Assembly (NCBI RefSeq): GCF_014736495.1
Contig: NZ_MDUX01000008.1
Location: forward strand, 23,352 to 87,351
Direction: 5' to 3'
Length of the DNA stretch: 64,000 nucleotides
Source of the DNA: Candidatus Dactylopiibacterium carminicum
GTDB taxonomy: Bacteria; Pseudomonadota; Gammaproteobacteria; Burkholderiales; Rhodocyclaceae
The position numbers were made by a program, and so were the translations under genes. Shown one piece after another: positions 25,530-36,450 of the stretch. The notes under the pieces are model-generated. The model made no database searches. It saw nothing but the letters and a program-made list of their open reading frames with translations, and was not told where the DNA came from. Numbering within the stretch: the stretch's first letter is position 1; the number at the start of each line of letters is the position of its first letter.

Positions 25530-26003
25530 ATGTACCCCAATGCCGAACTCGATCTCCATGTCGACCGTCTGCTGCGCGCGTCGCGCACCCGGCTCTGGCA
25601 GGCCTGGTCAGACCCCGCGCAGCTCAAGGAATGGTGGTGCCCGAAGCCTTGGGTCACCGAGGTCCGCGCCTTCGATTTCCGGCCCGGTGGGGCCTTCCAC
25701 ACCTTCATGCACGGCCCCGATGGCGGCACCAGCGACAACCCCGGCTGCTTCCTGGAGATCGTGCCCTTCCAGCGCATCGTGTGTACCAGCACCCTGCTCG
25801 CGGGCTGGCGCCCGGCGCCGAATCCCTGGATGCCGATGACGGCGATTTTCACCTTCGCCGATGAGGAAGGCGGCACGCGTTATCGCGCCCACGTGATGCA
25901 TGCGACCACCGAGGCGCGCCTCCAGCATGAGCAGATGGGCTTCCACGAGGGCTGGGGCATCTGCATCCAGCAACTCGACGAGCATGCGCTGACCCTCGCC
26001 TGA
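25530..26003 (+). CDS. SRPBCC (AHSA1-like) family protein
   Basis: A 157-residue START/SRPBCC-fold protein of the Hsp90-ATPase-activator-homologue type. It shows RTRLWQAWSDPAQLKEWWCP, then FDFRPGGAFHTFMHGPDG and the closing helix GFHEGWGICIQQLDEHALTL. Such domains bind small hydrophobic ligands; no specific role is known. It ends about 110 bp before urtA. The urtA operator and promoter lie in that gap, so it is probably not part of the urt operon. Confidence 0.87.
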   Translation: MYPNAELDLHVDRLLRASRTRLWQAWSDPAQLKEWWCPKPWVTEVRAFDFRPGGAFHTFMHGPDGGTSDNPGCFLEIVPFQRIVCTSTLLAGWRPAPNPWMPMTAIFTFADEEGGTRYRAHVMHATTEARLQHEQMGFHEGWGICIQQLDEHALTLA

Positions 26004-26004
26004 T

Positions 26005-26030
26005 TACGCATCCCTACGCACTCTGACGTA
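26005..26030. promoter_or_regulatory. Candidate response-regulator site upstream of urtA
   Basis: TACGCACTCTGACGTA (26015-26030) matches the kinase-gene motif at 16140-16155 at 14 of 16 positions. An extra half-site, TACGCA, lies at 26005-26010, exactly 10 bp before the first half, so it is on the same face of the helix. The site abuts a plausible -35 element, the expected position for an activator. The binding protein is inferred to be the LuxR-type regulator encoded at 19637-20578. Confidence 0.6.
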
Positions 26031-26059
26031 TTCAATCCGGCTGGGCGCCTCCCTACAGT
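26031..26059 (+). promoter_or_regulatory. Predicted sigma-70-type promoter of urtA
   Basis: TTCAAT (26031-26036) and TACAGT (26054-26059) are separated by 17 bp. Both match the -35/-10 consensus only in part, as expected for an activated promoter. The urtA ATG is about 55 bp downstream. No sigma-54 element is seen here. Confidence 0.45.
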
Positions 26060-26115
26060 GGCGACACGCGGCAGACGGCTGCCGCCTGCCACCACCACTT
26101 TCCAGGGAGCCTCAC

Positions 26116-27390
26116 ATGCAATCTCGTCGCAGCTTCATCAAGGTCTCGGCCGTGTCCGCCGCCATGGCGATGGCCGGTCTTGTCTCGTTCGGCGTTCAGG
26201 CTGCCGACACGATCAAGGTCGGCGTCCTGCATTCGCTGTCGGGCACGATGGCCATTTCGGAAACGGTGCTCAAGGACACCGCGCTGATGGCGATCGACGA
26301 GATCAACGCCAAGGGCGGCGTGCTGGGCAAGAAGCCCGAACCGGTGGTGGTCGATCCCGCCTCCGACTGGCCGCTGTTCGCCGAAAAGGCCCGCCAGCTG
26401 ATCTCCCAGGACAAGGTGGCGGTGACCTTCGGCTGCTGGACCTCGGTGTCGCGCAAGTCGGTGCTGCCGGTGTTCGAGGAACTCAATTCGCTGCTCTTTT
26501 ACCCGGTGCAGTACGAGGGTGAGGAACTCTCCAAGAACGTTTTCTACACCGGCGCCGCGCCCAACCAGCAGGCCATCCCGGCGGTGGAATACCTGCTCTC
26601 CAAGGACGGCGGCTCGGCCAAGCGCTTCGTGCTGCTGGGCACCGACTACGTGTACCCGCGTACCACCAATAAGATCCTGCGCGCTTTCCTGAAGTCCAAG
26701 GGCGTGAGTGACGCCGACATCCTGGAGGAATACACCCCCTTCGGTCACAGCGACTATCAATCCATCATCGCCAAGATCAAGAAGTTCGCTTCCGAAGGCA
26801 AGAAGACCTCCGTGGTCTCCACCATCAACGGCGACTCCAACGTGCCTTTCTACAAGGAGCTGGGCAACCAGGGCCTGAAGGCCACGGATGTGCCGGTAGT
26901 GGCCTTCTCGGTGGGTGAGGAAGAGTTGCGCGGTGTGGATACCAAGCCGCTGGTGGGCCACCTGGCCGCCTGGAACTACTTCATGAGCATCAAGAACCCG
27001 ACCAACACCGCGTTCGTGAAGCAATGGAGTGCCTATGCCAAGGCCAAGAACATCCCCGGCCACAAGGACAAGCCGCTGACCAACGACCCGATGGAAGCCA
27101 CCTACATCGGCATCCACATGTGGGCGCAGGCGGTCGAGAAGGCCAAGAGCACCGATACCGACAAAGTGATCGCCGCCATGGCCGGCCAGACCTTCAAGGC
27201 GCCGGGCGGCTTCGTGTCCACCATGGATGCGAAGAACCACCACCTGCACAAGCCGGTGTTCATCGGCGAGATCCGCGCGGACGGCCAGTTCGACGTGGTG
27301 TGGAAGACCAAGGGTCCGGTCAAGGCGCAGCCCTGGAGCCCCTACATCCCCGAGAACAAGGGCAAGAAGGACGAACCCGAGAAGAAGTAA
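26116..27390 (+). CDS. urtA: Urea ABC transporter, substrate-binding protein
   Basis: A 424-residue periplasmic binding protein for urea. A Tat-type/Sec signal (SRRSFIKVSAVSAAMAMAGL, then VSFGVQAAD) is followed by IKVGVLHSLSGTMAISETVL, which is characteristic of UrtA. Other marks are FGCWTSVSRKSVLPVFEELN and FYPVQYEGEE in the binding cleft, and TYIGIHMWAQAVEKA late. The C-terminus is Lys-rich. It is the first gene of urtABCDE, with AGGGAG before the ATG. Unlike urtC, it reads as fully intact. Confidence 0.96.
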   Translation: MQSRRSFIKVSAVSAAMAMAGLVSFGVQAADTIKVGVLHSLSGTMAISETVLKDTALMAIDEINAKGGVLGKKPEPVVVDPASDWPLFAEKARQLISQDKVAVTFGCWTSVSRKSVLPVFEELNSLLFYPVQYEGEELSKNVFYTGAAPNQQAIPAVEYLLSKDGGSAKRFVLLGTDYVYPRTTNKILRAFLKSKGVSDADILEEYTPFGHSDYQSIIAKIKKFASEGKKTSVVSTINGDSNVPFYKELGNQGLKATDVPVVAFSVGEEELRGVDTKPLVGHLAAWNYFMSIKNPTNTAFVKQWSAYAKAKNIPGHKDKPLTNDPMEATYIGIHMWAQAVEKAKSTDTDKVIAAMAGQTFKAPGGFVSTMDAKNHHLHKPVFIGEIRADGQFDVVWKTKGPVKAQPWSPYIPENKGKKDEPEKK

Positions 27391-27440
27391 GCCACCTTCG
27401 GGGGAAGCCGGTCGGTTGGGCGCCACCCTGCATGGGGTGC

Positions 27441-27509
27441 GTCATTCCGGCGAAGGCCGGGATCCAGATCCGCGTGAAGCTTCTGGATTCCGGCATCCGC
27501 CGGAATGAC
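27441..27509. repeat. GTCATTCCGGC-type inverted repeat between urtA and urtB
   Basis: GTCATTCCGGCGAAGGCCGG at the left and CGGCATCCGCCGGAATGAC at the right are inverted ends around GATCCAGATC and CTTCTGGATT. This is the widespread proteobacterial intergenic repeat. Related copies are at 32025-32095, 33191-33262 and, shortened, 33645-33674. All of them lie in the urea locus. Confidence 0.85.
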
Positions 27510-27651
27510 GGAATCGTTCCGGCCGGCGGGCTCCCCCGGCAATGTACCGCGCGGCCGGAGGTATCCGGCCGCAACCTGCGGAGCCTTGCATGGCTTGCGC
27601 AGCCTTCGCGCCCCGGGCGCGATCCTGTTTCAACAGAGAAGCCGGACTGTC

Positions 27652-29175
27652 ATGACGCCTGCCCGAATCCTTGCCCGCCTCGTTCTTGCCCTCGGCCTGT
27701 TGCTGGCCTTCGCGGGAGCCCGAGCCGCCTTGCCCGAGCCCCTGCTGCTGCGCCTGGCCAGTGGTGACAACGATGAGAAGGTCGCCGCGCTGGGCGAGAT
27801 CGCCGTTTCCGGCGACCCCGTCGCGCTCCATGTCCTGCCCTCTGGCGAGATGCTGGCCGAGCAGCCCGAGGATGCCGAGGACGTGCGCGTGAACAACCGC
27901 GTGCGTAATGCCATCAGCGCGGCGATCGCCGCCATCCAGCTCGACGCCGCGGACCCCGCCGTGCGCCTGGAGGCCGCGCGCCGCATCCGCAGCGATGCCA
28001 CGCCGGAGCTGCTGCCCCTGATCGACAGGGCGTTGGCGCGCGAGCAGCCGGCCAGCATCGAATCCCTGTTGGCCAGCGCCCGTGCGCGCGTGCTGGTGGA
28101 AAGCGAGGACGCCAGCGTGCGCCTGGCCGCCGTGCGCACGCTGGGCGAGAGCGACGAGGCCGAGCTCAAGCAATTGCTGCTGCCCCTGCTGGAAGAGGGC
28201 AACGAGCCCGAGGCCGCCGTGCGTGCCGAGGCCAAGGCCGCGATCGGCGCCATCAATGCGCGCCTGCAGCGCGACGAATATGCCGGGCTGGCCTTCACCG
28301 GGCTGTCGCTGGGCAGCATCCTGTTGCTGGCCGCGCTGGGGCTGGCGATCACCTATGGCCTGATGGGGGTGATCAACATGGCGCACGGCGAGCTGATCAT
28401 GATCGGCGCCTATGCCACTTACGTCACCCAGAACCTGGTGCGTGCCTGGGCGCCGGGGATGTTCGAGTTCTACCCGCTGCTGGCGATTCCCGTGGCCTTC
28501 ACGGTGGCGGCGCTGGTCGGCGTGTTGATGGAGCGGCTGGTGATCCGCCATCTCTACGGCCGTCCGCTGGAAACCCTGCTTGCCACCTGGGGCATCAGCC
28601 TGGTGCTGATCCAGAGCGTGCGCTCGCTGTTCGGCGCGCAGAACGTGCCGATCGAGAATCCGCAATGGCTTTCCGGTGGCGTGCAGCTGATGAGCAACCT
28701 GATCCTGCCCTGGAACCGCATCGCCATCATCGTGTTCGCGGCGCTGGTGGTCATCGGCATGACGCTGATCCTCACCCGCACGCGGCTGGGGCTGTTCGTG
28801 CGCGCCGTCACCCAGAACCGCCAGATGGCCGGCTGCGTCGGCGTGGCCACGCCGCGCGTGGACACCGTGGCCTTCGGCCTGGGCTCGGGCATCGCCGGGC
28901 TGGCCGGCTGCGCGCTGAGTCAGGTCGGTAACGTGGGGCCGGGCCTGGGCCAGGGCTACATCATCGATTCCTTCATGGTGGTGGTGCTGGGCGGCGTCGG
29001 CCAGCTCATCGGCACCGTGTATGCCGCGCTCGGCCTGGGCGTGGTCAACAAGCTCATCGAGGCGCAGGCCGGCGCTGTGCTCGCCAAGATCGCCGTGCTG
29101 GTCATCATCATCGTCTTCATCCAGAAGCGGCCGCAGGGGCTGTTCGCGGTGAAGGGGCGCTTCGTGGAGCAGTGA
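27652..29175 (+). CDS. urtB: Urea ABC transporter, permease UrtB
   Basis: A 507-residue inner-membrane permease of the branched-chain-amino-acid/urea type. After a signal-like segment, residues 25-215 form the UrtB-specific periplasmic HEAT-like region (SGDNDEKVAALGEIAVSGDP and later EASVRLAAVRTLGE-like repeats). The permease domain then starts at LAFTGLSLGSILLLAALGLA, with ITYGLMGVINMAHGELIMIG. The start at 27652 is chosen because the signal segment begins there; the frame is open upstream but covers a repeat. It is intact. Confidence 0.95.
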   Translation: MTPARILARLVLALGLLLAFAGARAALPEPLLLRLASGDNDEKVAALGEIAVSGDPVALHVLPSGEMLAEQPEDAEDVRVNNRVRNAISAAIAAIQLDAADPAVRLEAARRIRSDATPELLPLIDRALAREQPASIESLLASARARVLVESEDASVRLAAVRTLGESDEAELKQLLLPLLEEGNEPEAAVRAEAKAAIGAINARLQRDEYAGLAFTGLSLGSILLLAALGLAITYGLMGVINMAHGELIMIGAYATYVTQNLVRAWAPGMFEFYPLLAIPVAFTVAALVGVLMERLVIRHLYGRPLETLLATWGISLVLIQSVRSLFGAQNVPIENPQWLSGGVQLMSNLILPWNRIAIIVFAALVVIGMTLILTRTRLGLFVRAVTQNRQMAGCVGVATPRVDTVAFGLGSGIAGLAGCALSQVGNVGPGLGQGYIIDSFMVVVLGGVGQLIGTVYAALGLGVVNKLIEAQAGAVLAKIAVLVIIIVFIQKRPQGLFAVKGRFVEQ

Positions 29176-29220
29176 CATCCGTCACGCATCACCGATCACT
29201 GGTCATCCGAAACCGAAACC

Positions 29221-30302
29221 ATGGACAAGACACTCATCACCCGCCTCTTCGGCCCCCGGGCCTGGACCGCGCTGGTCGCGTTCGCCGCACTCGCGCTGAT
29301 CGTCGTGCCGGTGCTGAACCTGGCCGTGCCCGAGGGCAGCGCCTTCCATCTCTCCACCTACTGGGTGACGCTGATCGGCAAGATCATGTGCTACGCCGTG
29401 GTGGCGCTGGCGATGGATCTGGTGTGGGGCTACACCGGCATCCTCTCGCTGGGGCATGGCATCTTCTTCGCGCTCGGCGGCTACGGCATGGGCATGTACC
29501 TGATGCGCGCCATCGGTCGCGAGGGCAACTACCAGAGCGACCTGCCGGATTTCATGGTCTTCCTCAACTGGAAGGAACTGCCCTGGTACTGGGCCGGCAC
29601 CGATTCCTTCTTCTACTGTCTGCTGCTGGCCGTGCTGGTGCCGGGGCTGCTGGCCTTCGTGTTCGGCTTCTTTGCCTTCCGTTCGCGCATCAAGGGCGTG
29701 TATTTCTCCATCATCACCCAGGCGCTGACCTTCGCCGCCATGCTGCTGTTCTTCCGCAACGAAACCGGCTTCGGCGGCAACAACGGTTTCACCGACTTCA
29801 AGCGCATCCTGGGCTTTCCCATCGCCGCGCCGGAAACCCGCGTGGCGCTGTTCGCCCTCACCGCGCTGCTGCTGATCGGCAGCCTGCTGCTGGCGCGCTA
29901 AATCGTCACCAGCAAGCTCGGCCGCGTGCTCGCCGCGATCCGCGATGTCGAGTCGCGGGTGATGTTCTCCGGCTATAACCCGCTGCCCTACAAGCTTTTC
30001 ATCTGGACGCTGTCCGCCATGCTGTGCGGCCTGGCCGGCGCCTTGTTCGTGCCGCAGGTGGGCATCATCAACCCCGGCGAGATGAGCCCGGCGAATTCCA
30101 TCGAGATCGCCATCTGGACGGCCGTGGGCGGGCGCGGCACGCTGATCGGCCCGCTGGTGGGCGCCGGTCTCATCAGCGGCGTGAAGAGCTGGTTCACCGT
30201 CGCCTTCCCCGAGTACTGGCTGTACTTCCTCGGCCTGCTCTTCATCCTCGTCACGCTCTACCTGCCACGCGGCGTGGTGGGCCTGTTCAACAAGGAGCGC
30301 TC

Positions 30303-30306
<4 letters not shown>
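29221..30306 (+). pseudogene. urtC: Urea ABC transporter permease UrtC, interrupted by an in-frame TAA
   Basis: The full permease is readable in one frame over 362 codons, except for TAA at 29899-29901 (codon 227). Before the stop it has KIMCYAVVALAMDLVWGYTG and GHGIFFALGGYGMGMYL; after it, IVTSKLGRVLAAIRDVESRV, then GIINPGEMSPANSIEIAIW and the C-terminal YLPRGVVGLFNKERS. Relatives read RY(I/L)V at the break, so a Tyr codon (TAC or TAT) probably became TAA by one base. The downstream part lies after several essential helices, so urea uptake would fail unless the stop is read through or is a sequencing error. The urtD ATG overlaps the 3' end. Confidence 0.85.
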
Positions 30307-31157
<851 letters not shown>

Positions 31158-31227
31158 AGAGTCGGGAGTCGGGCGTCGGCTGGGGTCGGTCCTCGACTCT
31201 CCACTCCCTGCTCCCCACTCCCACAAC
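31158..31227. other. 70-bp urtD-urtE spacer with GGGAGTC-type repeats
   Basis: Between urtD and urtE is a low-complexity spacer with GAGTCGGGAGTCGGGCGTCG on one side and CGACTCTCCACTCCCTGCTC on the other, roughly inverted. ABC operons usually have little or no spacer here, so it looks inserted. No ribosome-binding site for urtE is obvious in it. Confidence 0.5.
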
Positions 31228-31920
31228 ATGCTGACAATCGACAACCTCAACCAGTACTACGGCAGCAGCCACACGCTGCGCGGTGTGTCGCTCGAACTGC
31301 CGGCGGGCAAGGTCACCACGCTGCTCGGGCGCAACGGCGTGGGCAAGACCACGCTGCTCAAATGCCTGATGGGCCTGCTGCCGGTGGCCAAGGGCTCGGT
31401 GTCCTTCGCCGGGCGGGACATCACCAAGGCGGCGTCCTACACGCGGGCGGCGCTGGGCATGGCCTACGTGCCGCAGGGGCGCGAGATTTTCCCGCGCCTC
31501 ACGGTGGAGGAGAACCTGCTCATGGGGCTCGCCAACGGCAAGGCCTCGCGCGGCATTCCGGGTTACATCTACGAGATGTTCCCCGTGCTGCGCGACATGC
31601 TCGCGCGGCGCGGTGGCGACCTCTCCGGCGGTCAGCAGCAACAGCTCGCCATCGGCCGCGCGCTGGTGATGCGCCCCAAGCTGCTGATCCTCGACGAGCC
31701 CACCGAAGGCATCCAGCCCTCGATCATCAAGGACATCGGCGCGGCCATCCGCAAGCTTGCCGAATCCGGCGAGATGGCCATCCTGCTGGTCGAGCAGTAT
31801 TACGACTTCGCCGAATCGCTGGCCGACCAGTACGCGGTGATGGCGCGCGGCGAGATCGTCAAGGCCGGGCCGGGCAGCGAGATGCAGGCCGAGAACGTGA
31901 AGTCGCTGGTGGCGATCTGA
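31228..31920 (+). CDS. urtE: Urea ABC transporter, ATP-binding protein UrtE
   Basis: A 230-residue ATPase of the LivF type. It opens LTIDNLNQYYGSSHTLRGVS; Walker A is LLGRNGVGKTTLLKCLMG, the signature is DLSGGQQQQLAIGRAL and Walker B is LLILDEPTEGIQPSI. It forms the second ATP-binding subunit of the urea transporter with UrtD. It is intact and is the last urt gene; ureD follows after about 390 bp. Confidence 0.96.
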   Translation: MLTIDNLNQYYGSSHTLRGVSLELPAGKVTTLLGRNGVGKTTLLKCLMGLLPVAKGSVSFAGRDITKAASYTRAALGMAYVPQGREIFPRLTVEENLLMGLANGKASRGIPGYIYEMFPVLRDMLARRGGDLSGGQQQQLAIGRALVMRPKLLILDEPTEGIQPSIIKDIGAAIRKLAESGEMAILLVEQYYDFAESLADQYAVMARGEIVKAGPGSEMQAENVKSLVAI

Positions 31921-32024
31921 GCACCGTCCCTTGCGCTGGTTCATATGAATCAGGGCCGCTGCAGACCCATGGTGTTCATGGCACACCCACGCATTCTGCT
32001 TTCACCATCAAGTCCGAACTTGAC

Positions 32025-32095
32025 CGTCATTTCGGCGTGAGCCGGAATCCAGTGTGCCGGGCTCGCTCTGGATCTCGGCCTTCGCCGGGATGACG
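32025..32095. repeat. GTCATTTCGGC-type inverted repeat in the urtE-ureD gap
   Basis: CGTCATTTCGGCGTGAGCCG and GGCCTTCGCCGGGATGACG are inverted ends of a unit of about 70 bp, a diverged relative of 27441-27509. The rest of the 31921-32309 gap (389 bp) holds a weak TAGGGTGCGC-type remnant (GCAGACCCATGGTGTTCATG near 31960) and no gene. The ureD promoter must also lie here but could not be recognised. Confidence 0.78.
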
Positions 32096-32309
32096 CCACC
32101 GGGGGAAGGGCTTGACTCAATGGCACTGACCGTAGGGAGCGTTGCGCGCCGTCGTCCCGCGGCAATCGCCCGAATGTGGTGCCGCAAGCTGCACTCGTTT
32201 GGTGCGATCATGGGCGCCCTGCTGCTGGGAAGTGCTTGAAACCCGGGTGTAGTGCGTTCGTTGCACCATGAAATGGCGTGGCACCTGTCTTGCTATGAAA
32301 TGCCCGAAC

Positions 32310-33170
32310 ATGAAGCCTGACGATCTCCCCCCCCAACTTGCCGGCTGCTGGCGGGCGCATCTGGATCTCCTGATCGAAGCCCGCGCGCAGCGCAGTGTGC
32401 TGGCGCGCAACCGCCACGAAGGGCCGCTGCGCGTGCAGAAGGCCCTGTATCCGGAAGGCGAGGGCGTTTGCCAGGTGCTGGTGCTGCATCCACCGGCCGG
32501 CATCGCCGGGGGCGACCAGCTGCGGATCGAGGTGGAAGTCACCGCCGGTGCCCATGCCCAGCTCACCACGCCGGGGGCGGGCAAGTGGTACAAGGCGCGC
32601 GGCGCCGAGCAGGCGCTGGCCACGCAGGCGGTGGATCTGCGGGTGGCGCCCGGCGCGGTGCTCGAATGGCTGCCGCAGGAAGTCATCGTCTTCGACCGCG
32701 CCAATGCGCTGGCTACCACCACCGTCACCCTGGCGCCCGGCGCGCGCGCCATCGGCTGGGACATCCTCTGCCTGGGCCGTCAGGCCAGCGGCGAGCAATT
32801 CGCCCAGGGCTGCTATCGTCAGCGCTTCCGCCTGCAGGACGAGGCGGGGCGCCCGCTGTGGCAGGAAGCCATGCAGCTGGGCGGCGGCGATGCCGCCATG
32901 AGCTCCGCTGTGGCACTGGAAGGGCACACCGTGTTCGGCAGCCTGTGGATCGCCGGCACCGCGCCGGACGCGGAGCTGGTCGGCAAGCTGCGCGAACTGC
33001 GCATCCGGAGCGGCGCATGCGGGGTATCCGCGCTGCCGCATGTGACGGTGCTGCGTCTGCTGTCAAACTCTTCGGAGCATGCGCGGCAGTATTTCGAGGC
33101 GGCCTAGGCCATCGCCCGGGCGCACGTATTGAAGCGCGCGGCGGTGCCGCCGCGCATCTGGAGAACCTGA
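32310..33170 (+). pseudogene. ureD: Urease accessory protein UreD, interrupted by an in-frame TAG
   Basis: UreD is the scaffold of the UreDFG complex that loads nickel into urease. The N-terminal part reads ARNRHEGPLRVQKALYPEGE with HPPAGIAGGDQL, all as expected. TAG at 33105-33107 (codon 266) interrupts the end. The same frame continues for 21 codons and closes with the conserved UreD terminus KRAAVPPRIWRT before a TGA at 33168-33170. Relatives have ARxYFEAxW at this place, so TGG to TAG is the likely change. Only the last 21 residues would be lost, so a partly active protein is possible. The ATG at 32310 (MKPDDLPP) is chosen by homology; 32295 and 32268 are also in frame. Confidence 0.85.
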
Positions 33171-33190
33171 TGGCGCCGTATCCCACGCGC

Positions 33191-33262
33191 CGTCATGCCG
33201 GGGCGGGCCGGAAGCCGTTGCCCCCGGATCAGGATTGGACCCCGGCGTGCGCCGGAATGACG
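33191..33262. repeat. GTCATGCCGG-type inverted repeat between ureD and ureA
   Basis: CGTCATGCCGGGGCGGGCCG and GTGCGCCGGAATGACG form the inverted ends. A smaller hairpin, CCTGGCGTTGCCAGG, follows at 33266-33280. It is the third member of the GTCATTCC family in the urea locus. Confidence 0.8.
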
Positions 33263-33332
33263 ATGCCTGGCGTTGCCAGGTGGAAATGCCGATAGTTCCG
33301 GCTGGATCCGGAACCCTTCACAGGACAGGAAC

Positions 33333-33635
33333 ATGGAACTCACACCACGCGAGAAGGACAAGCTGCTGATCTTCACCGCGGCCCTGCTGGCCGAGCGGCG
33401 CAAGGGGCGCGGCCTGAAGCTGAACTACCCCGAGGCCGTGGCCTACATCACCGCCGCGATCATGGAAGGCGCGCGTGACGGCAAGACCGTGGCCGAACTG
33501 ATGAGCTTCGGCACCACGCTGCTGTCGCGTGACGATGTCATGGATGGCATCGCCGAGCTGATCCCGGAGATCCAGGTCGAGGCCACTTTCCCGGACAGCA
33601 CGAAGCTGGTCACCGTCCACCACCCGATCATCTGA
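33333..33635 (+). CDS. ureA: Urease gamma subunit
   Basis: A 100-residue gamma subunit of urease, which assembles as (alpha-beta-gamma)3. It reads [20 protein letters not shown], then [20 protein letters not shown] and the C-terminal [19 protein letters not shown]. The length is exact for the family. ACAGGAACATG gives the ribosome-binding site. It is intact, in contrast to ureC. Confidence 0.97.
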   Translation: MELTPREKDKLLIFTAALLAERRKGRGLKLNYPEAVAYITAAIMEGARDGKTVAELMSFGTTLLSRDDVMDGIAELIPEIQVEATFPDSTKLVTVHHPII

Positions 33636-33644
33636 TTCTGGCTG

Positions 33645-33674
33645 TCGTCATCCCTGCGAAGGCCAGGATGACGA
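33645..33674. repeat. Short GTCGTCATCC/GGATGACGAC inverted repeat
   Basis: GTCGTCATCCCTGCGAAGGC is followed by CAGGATGACGAC, a compact stem of about 10 bp with a 10-bp loop. It lies in the ureA-ureJ gap and is a shortened member of the GTCATTCC family. Confidence 0.7.
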
Positions 33675-33707
33675 CGAACAGGTTTGTATTCATTTCAGGA
33701 GAACCCC

Positions 33708-34286
33708 ATGAAACGACCCCTCGCCGCGCTCGTCGCCCTGATCCCCACGCTCGCCCTGGCCCACGTTGGTCAGGATGGCAGTGCTCACCATGGTTTTCTG
33801 AGTGGTTTCACCCATCCCTTCATCGGGCTGGATCACATGGCTGCCATGGTTGCCGTCGGCGTATGGACGGTGCTGGCCTTCCGCCATGCCGGCCGCGCCC
33901 AGTGGGTGGCACCGAGCGCCTTCGCCGGCCTGTTGCTGGTCGGCGGCCTGCTGGCTTTCGCCGGCCTTTCGGTGCCGGGAGTCGAACCGATGATCGCCGC
34001 CTCGCTGGTGGTGCTGGGCCTGCTCGTGGCCACCCGTATCCGCATGCCGGCGATTGCCGGCGCGGGGGTGGTGGGTGCCTTCGCGCTCTTCCATGGCCTG
34101 GCGCATGGCGCCGAGCTGCCGGCCGATCAGGCCGTGGCCGCGCTCTCCGGCATGGTGCTGGGCACGGCGCTGCTGCACGTGTCGGGCATGGCACTGGGCA
34201 ATTTCGTGTTCAGCCGCCATGTGTGGCTGCCGCGCATCGCCGGGCTGGGTGTCGCGCTGTTCGGCTCCGCGCTGCTGGCCTTCTGA
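33708..34286 (+). CDS. ureJ: HupE/UreJ family nickel permease-like protein
   Basis: A 192-residue membrane protein of the HupE/UreJ family. A signal-like first segment, [20 protein letters not shown], is followed by the family mark [20 protein letters not shown] and then hydrophobic segments with [10 protein letters not shown] (conserved His). It likely brings nickel into the cell for urease. AGGAGAACCCC precedes the ATG. The placement between ureA and ureB is seen in several betaproteobacterial urease operons. It is intact. Confidence 0.9.
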   Translation: MKRPLAALVALIPTLALAHVGQDGSAHHGFLSGFTHPFIGLDHMAAMVAVGVWTVLAFRHAGRAQWVAPSAFAGLLLVGGLLAFAGLSVPGVEPMIAASLVVLGLLVATRIRMPAIAGAGVVGAFALFHGLAHGAELPADQAVAALSGMVLGTALLHVSGMALGNFVFSRHVWLPRIAGLGVALFGSALLAF

Positions 34287-34297
34287 GGAGCGGCGCG

Positions 34298-34603
34298 ATG
34301 ATCCCCGGCGAACTGCTTGTCGATGACGGCGACCTCGAACTCAATCCGGGCCGCCGCACGCTCACCCTGGAGGTGAAAAACACCGCCGACCGCCCGATCC
34401 AGGTCGGCTCCCACTATCACTTCGCGGAAACCAATGCCGCGCTGGATTTCGACCGTCAGGCCGCGCGCGGCATGCGGCTGAACATCGCCAGCGGCACGGC
34501 GGTGCGCTTCGAGCCCGGCCAGAGCCGCACTGTGGAGCTGGTCGATTACGCCGGCGAGCGCAAGGTGTATGGATTCCGTGGCCTGGTGCAGGGCGCGTTG
34601 TAA
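34298..34603 (+). CDS. ureB: Urease beta subunit
   Basis: A 101-residue beta subunit. It reads [20 protein letters not shown], then [20 protein letters not shown] with the conserved SHYHFxExN motif, and ends [12 protein letters not shown]. The length is normal. It begins 11 bp after ureJ, with GAGGAG upstream. It is intact. Confidence 0.96.
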   Translation: MIPGELLVDDGDLELNPGRRTLTLEVKNTADRPIQVGSHYHFAETNAALDFDRQAARGMRLNIASGTAVRFEPGQSRTVELVDYAGERKVYGFRGLVQGAL

Positions 34604-34604
34604 T

Positions 34605-34670
34605 TCGTAGGGTGCGCGATGCGCACCATTGATTGAACCGATATCGCGGTGCGCATGGCGCACCCTACGG
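34605..34670. repeat. TAGGGTGCGC-type inverted repeat between ureB and ureC
   Basis: TCGTAGGGTGCGCGATGCGC on the left and CGGTGCGCATGGCGCACCCT with ACG on the right make a long stem. It fills almost the whole 76-bp gap between the ureB stop and the ureC ATG at 34680. In an operon this hairpin could lower transcription of ureC. The same family occurs at 20611-20674 and 52449-52470. Confidence 0.85.
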
Positions 34671-34679
34671 GGAATGAGC

Positions 34680-36441
<1,762 letters not shown>

Positions 36442-36450
36442 CCTGAGGCG

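Noticed and set aside
27505..27651. A longer UrtB start.
   Set aside because: The upstream frame covers the GTCATTCC repeat and is not signal-peptide-like; the ATG at 27652 starts the signal segment.
31158..31227. Terminator between urtD and urtE.
   Set aside because: The roughly inverted GGGAGTC repeats do not form a clean stem and no T run follows.
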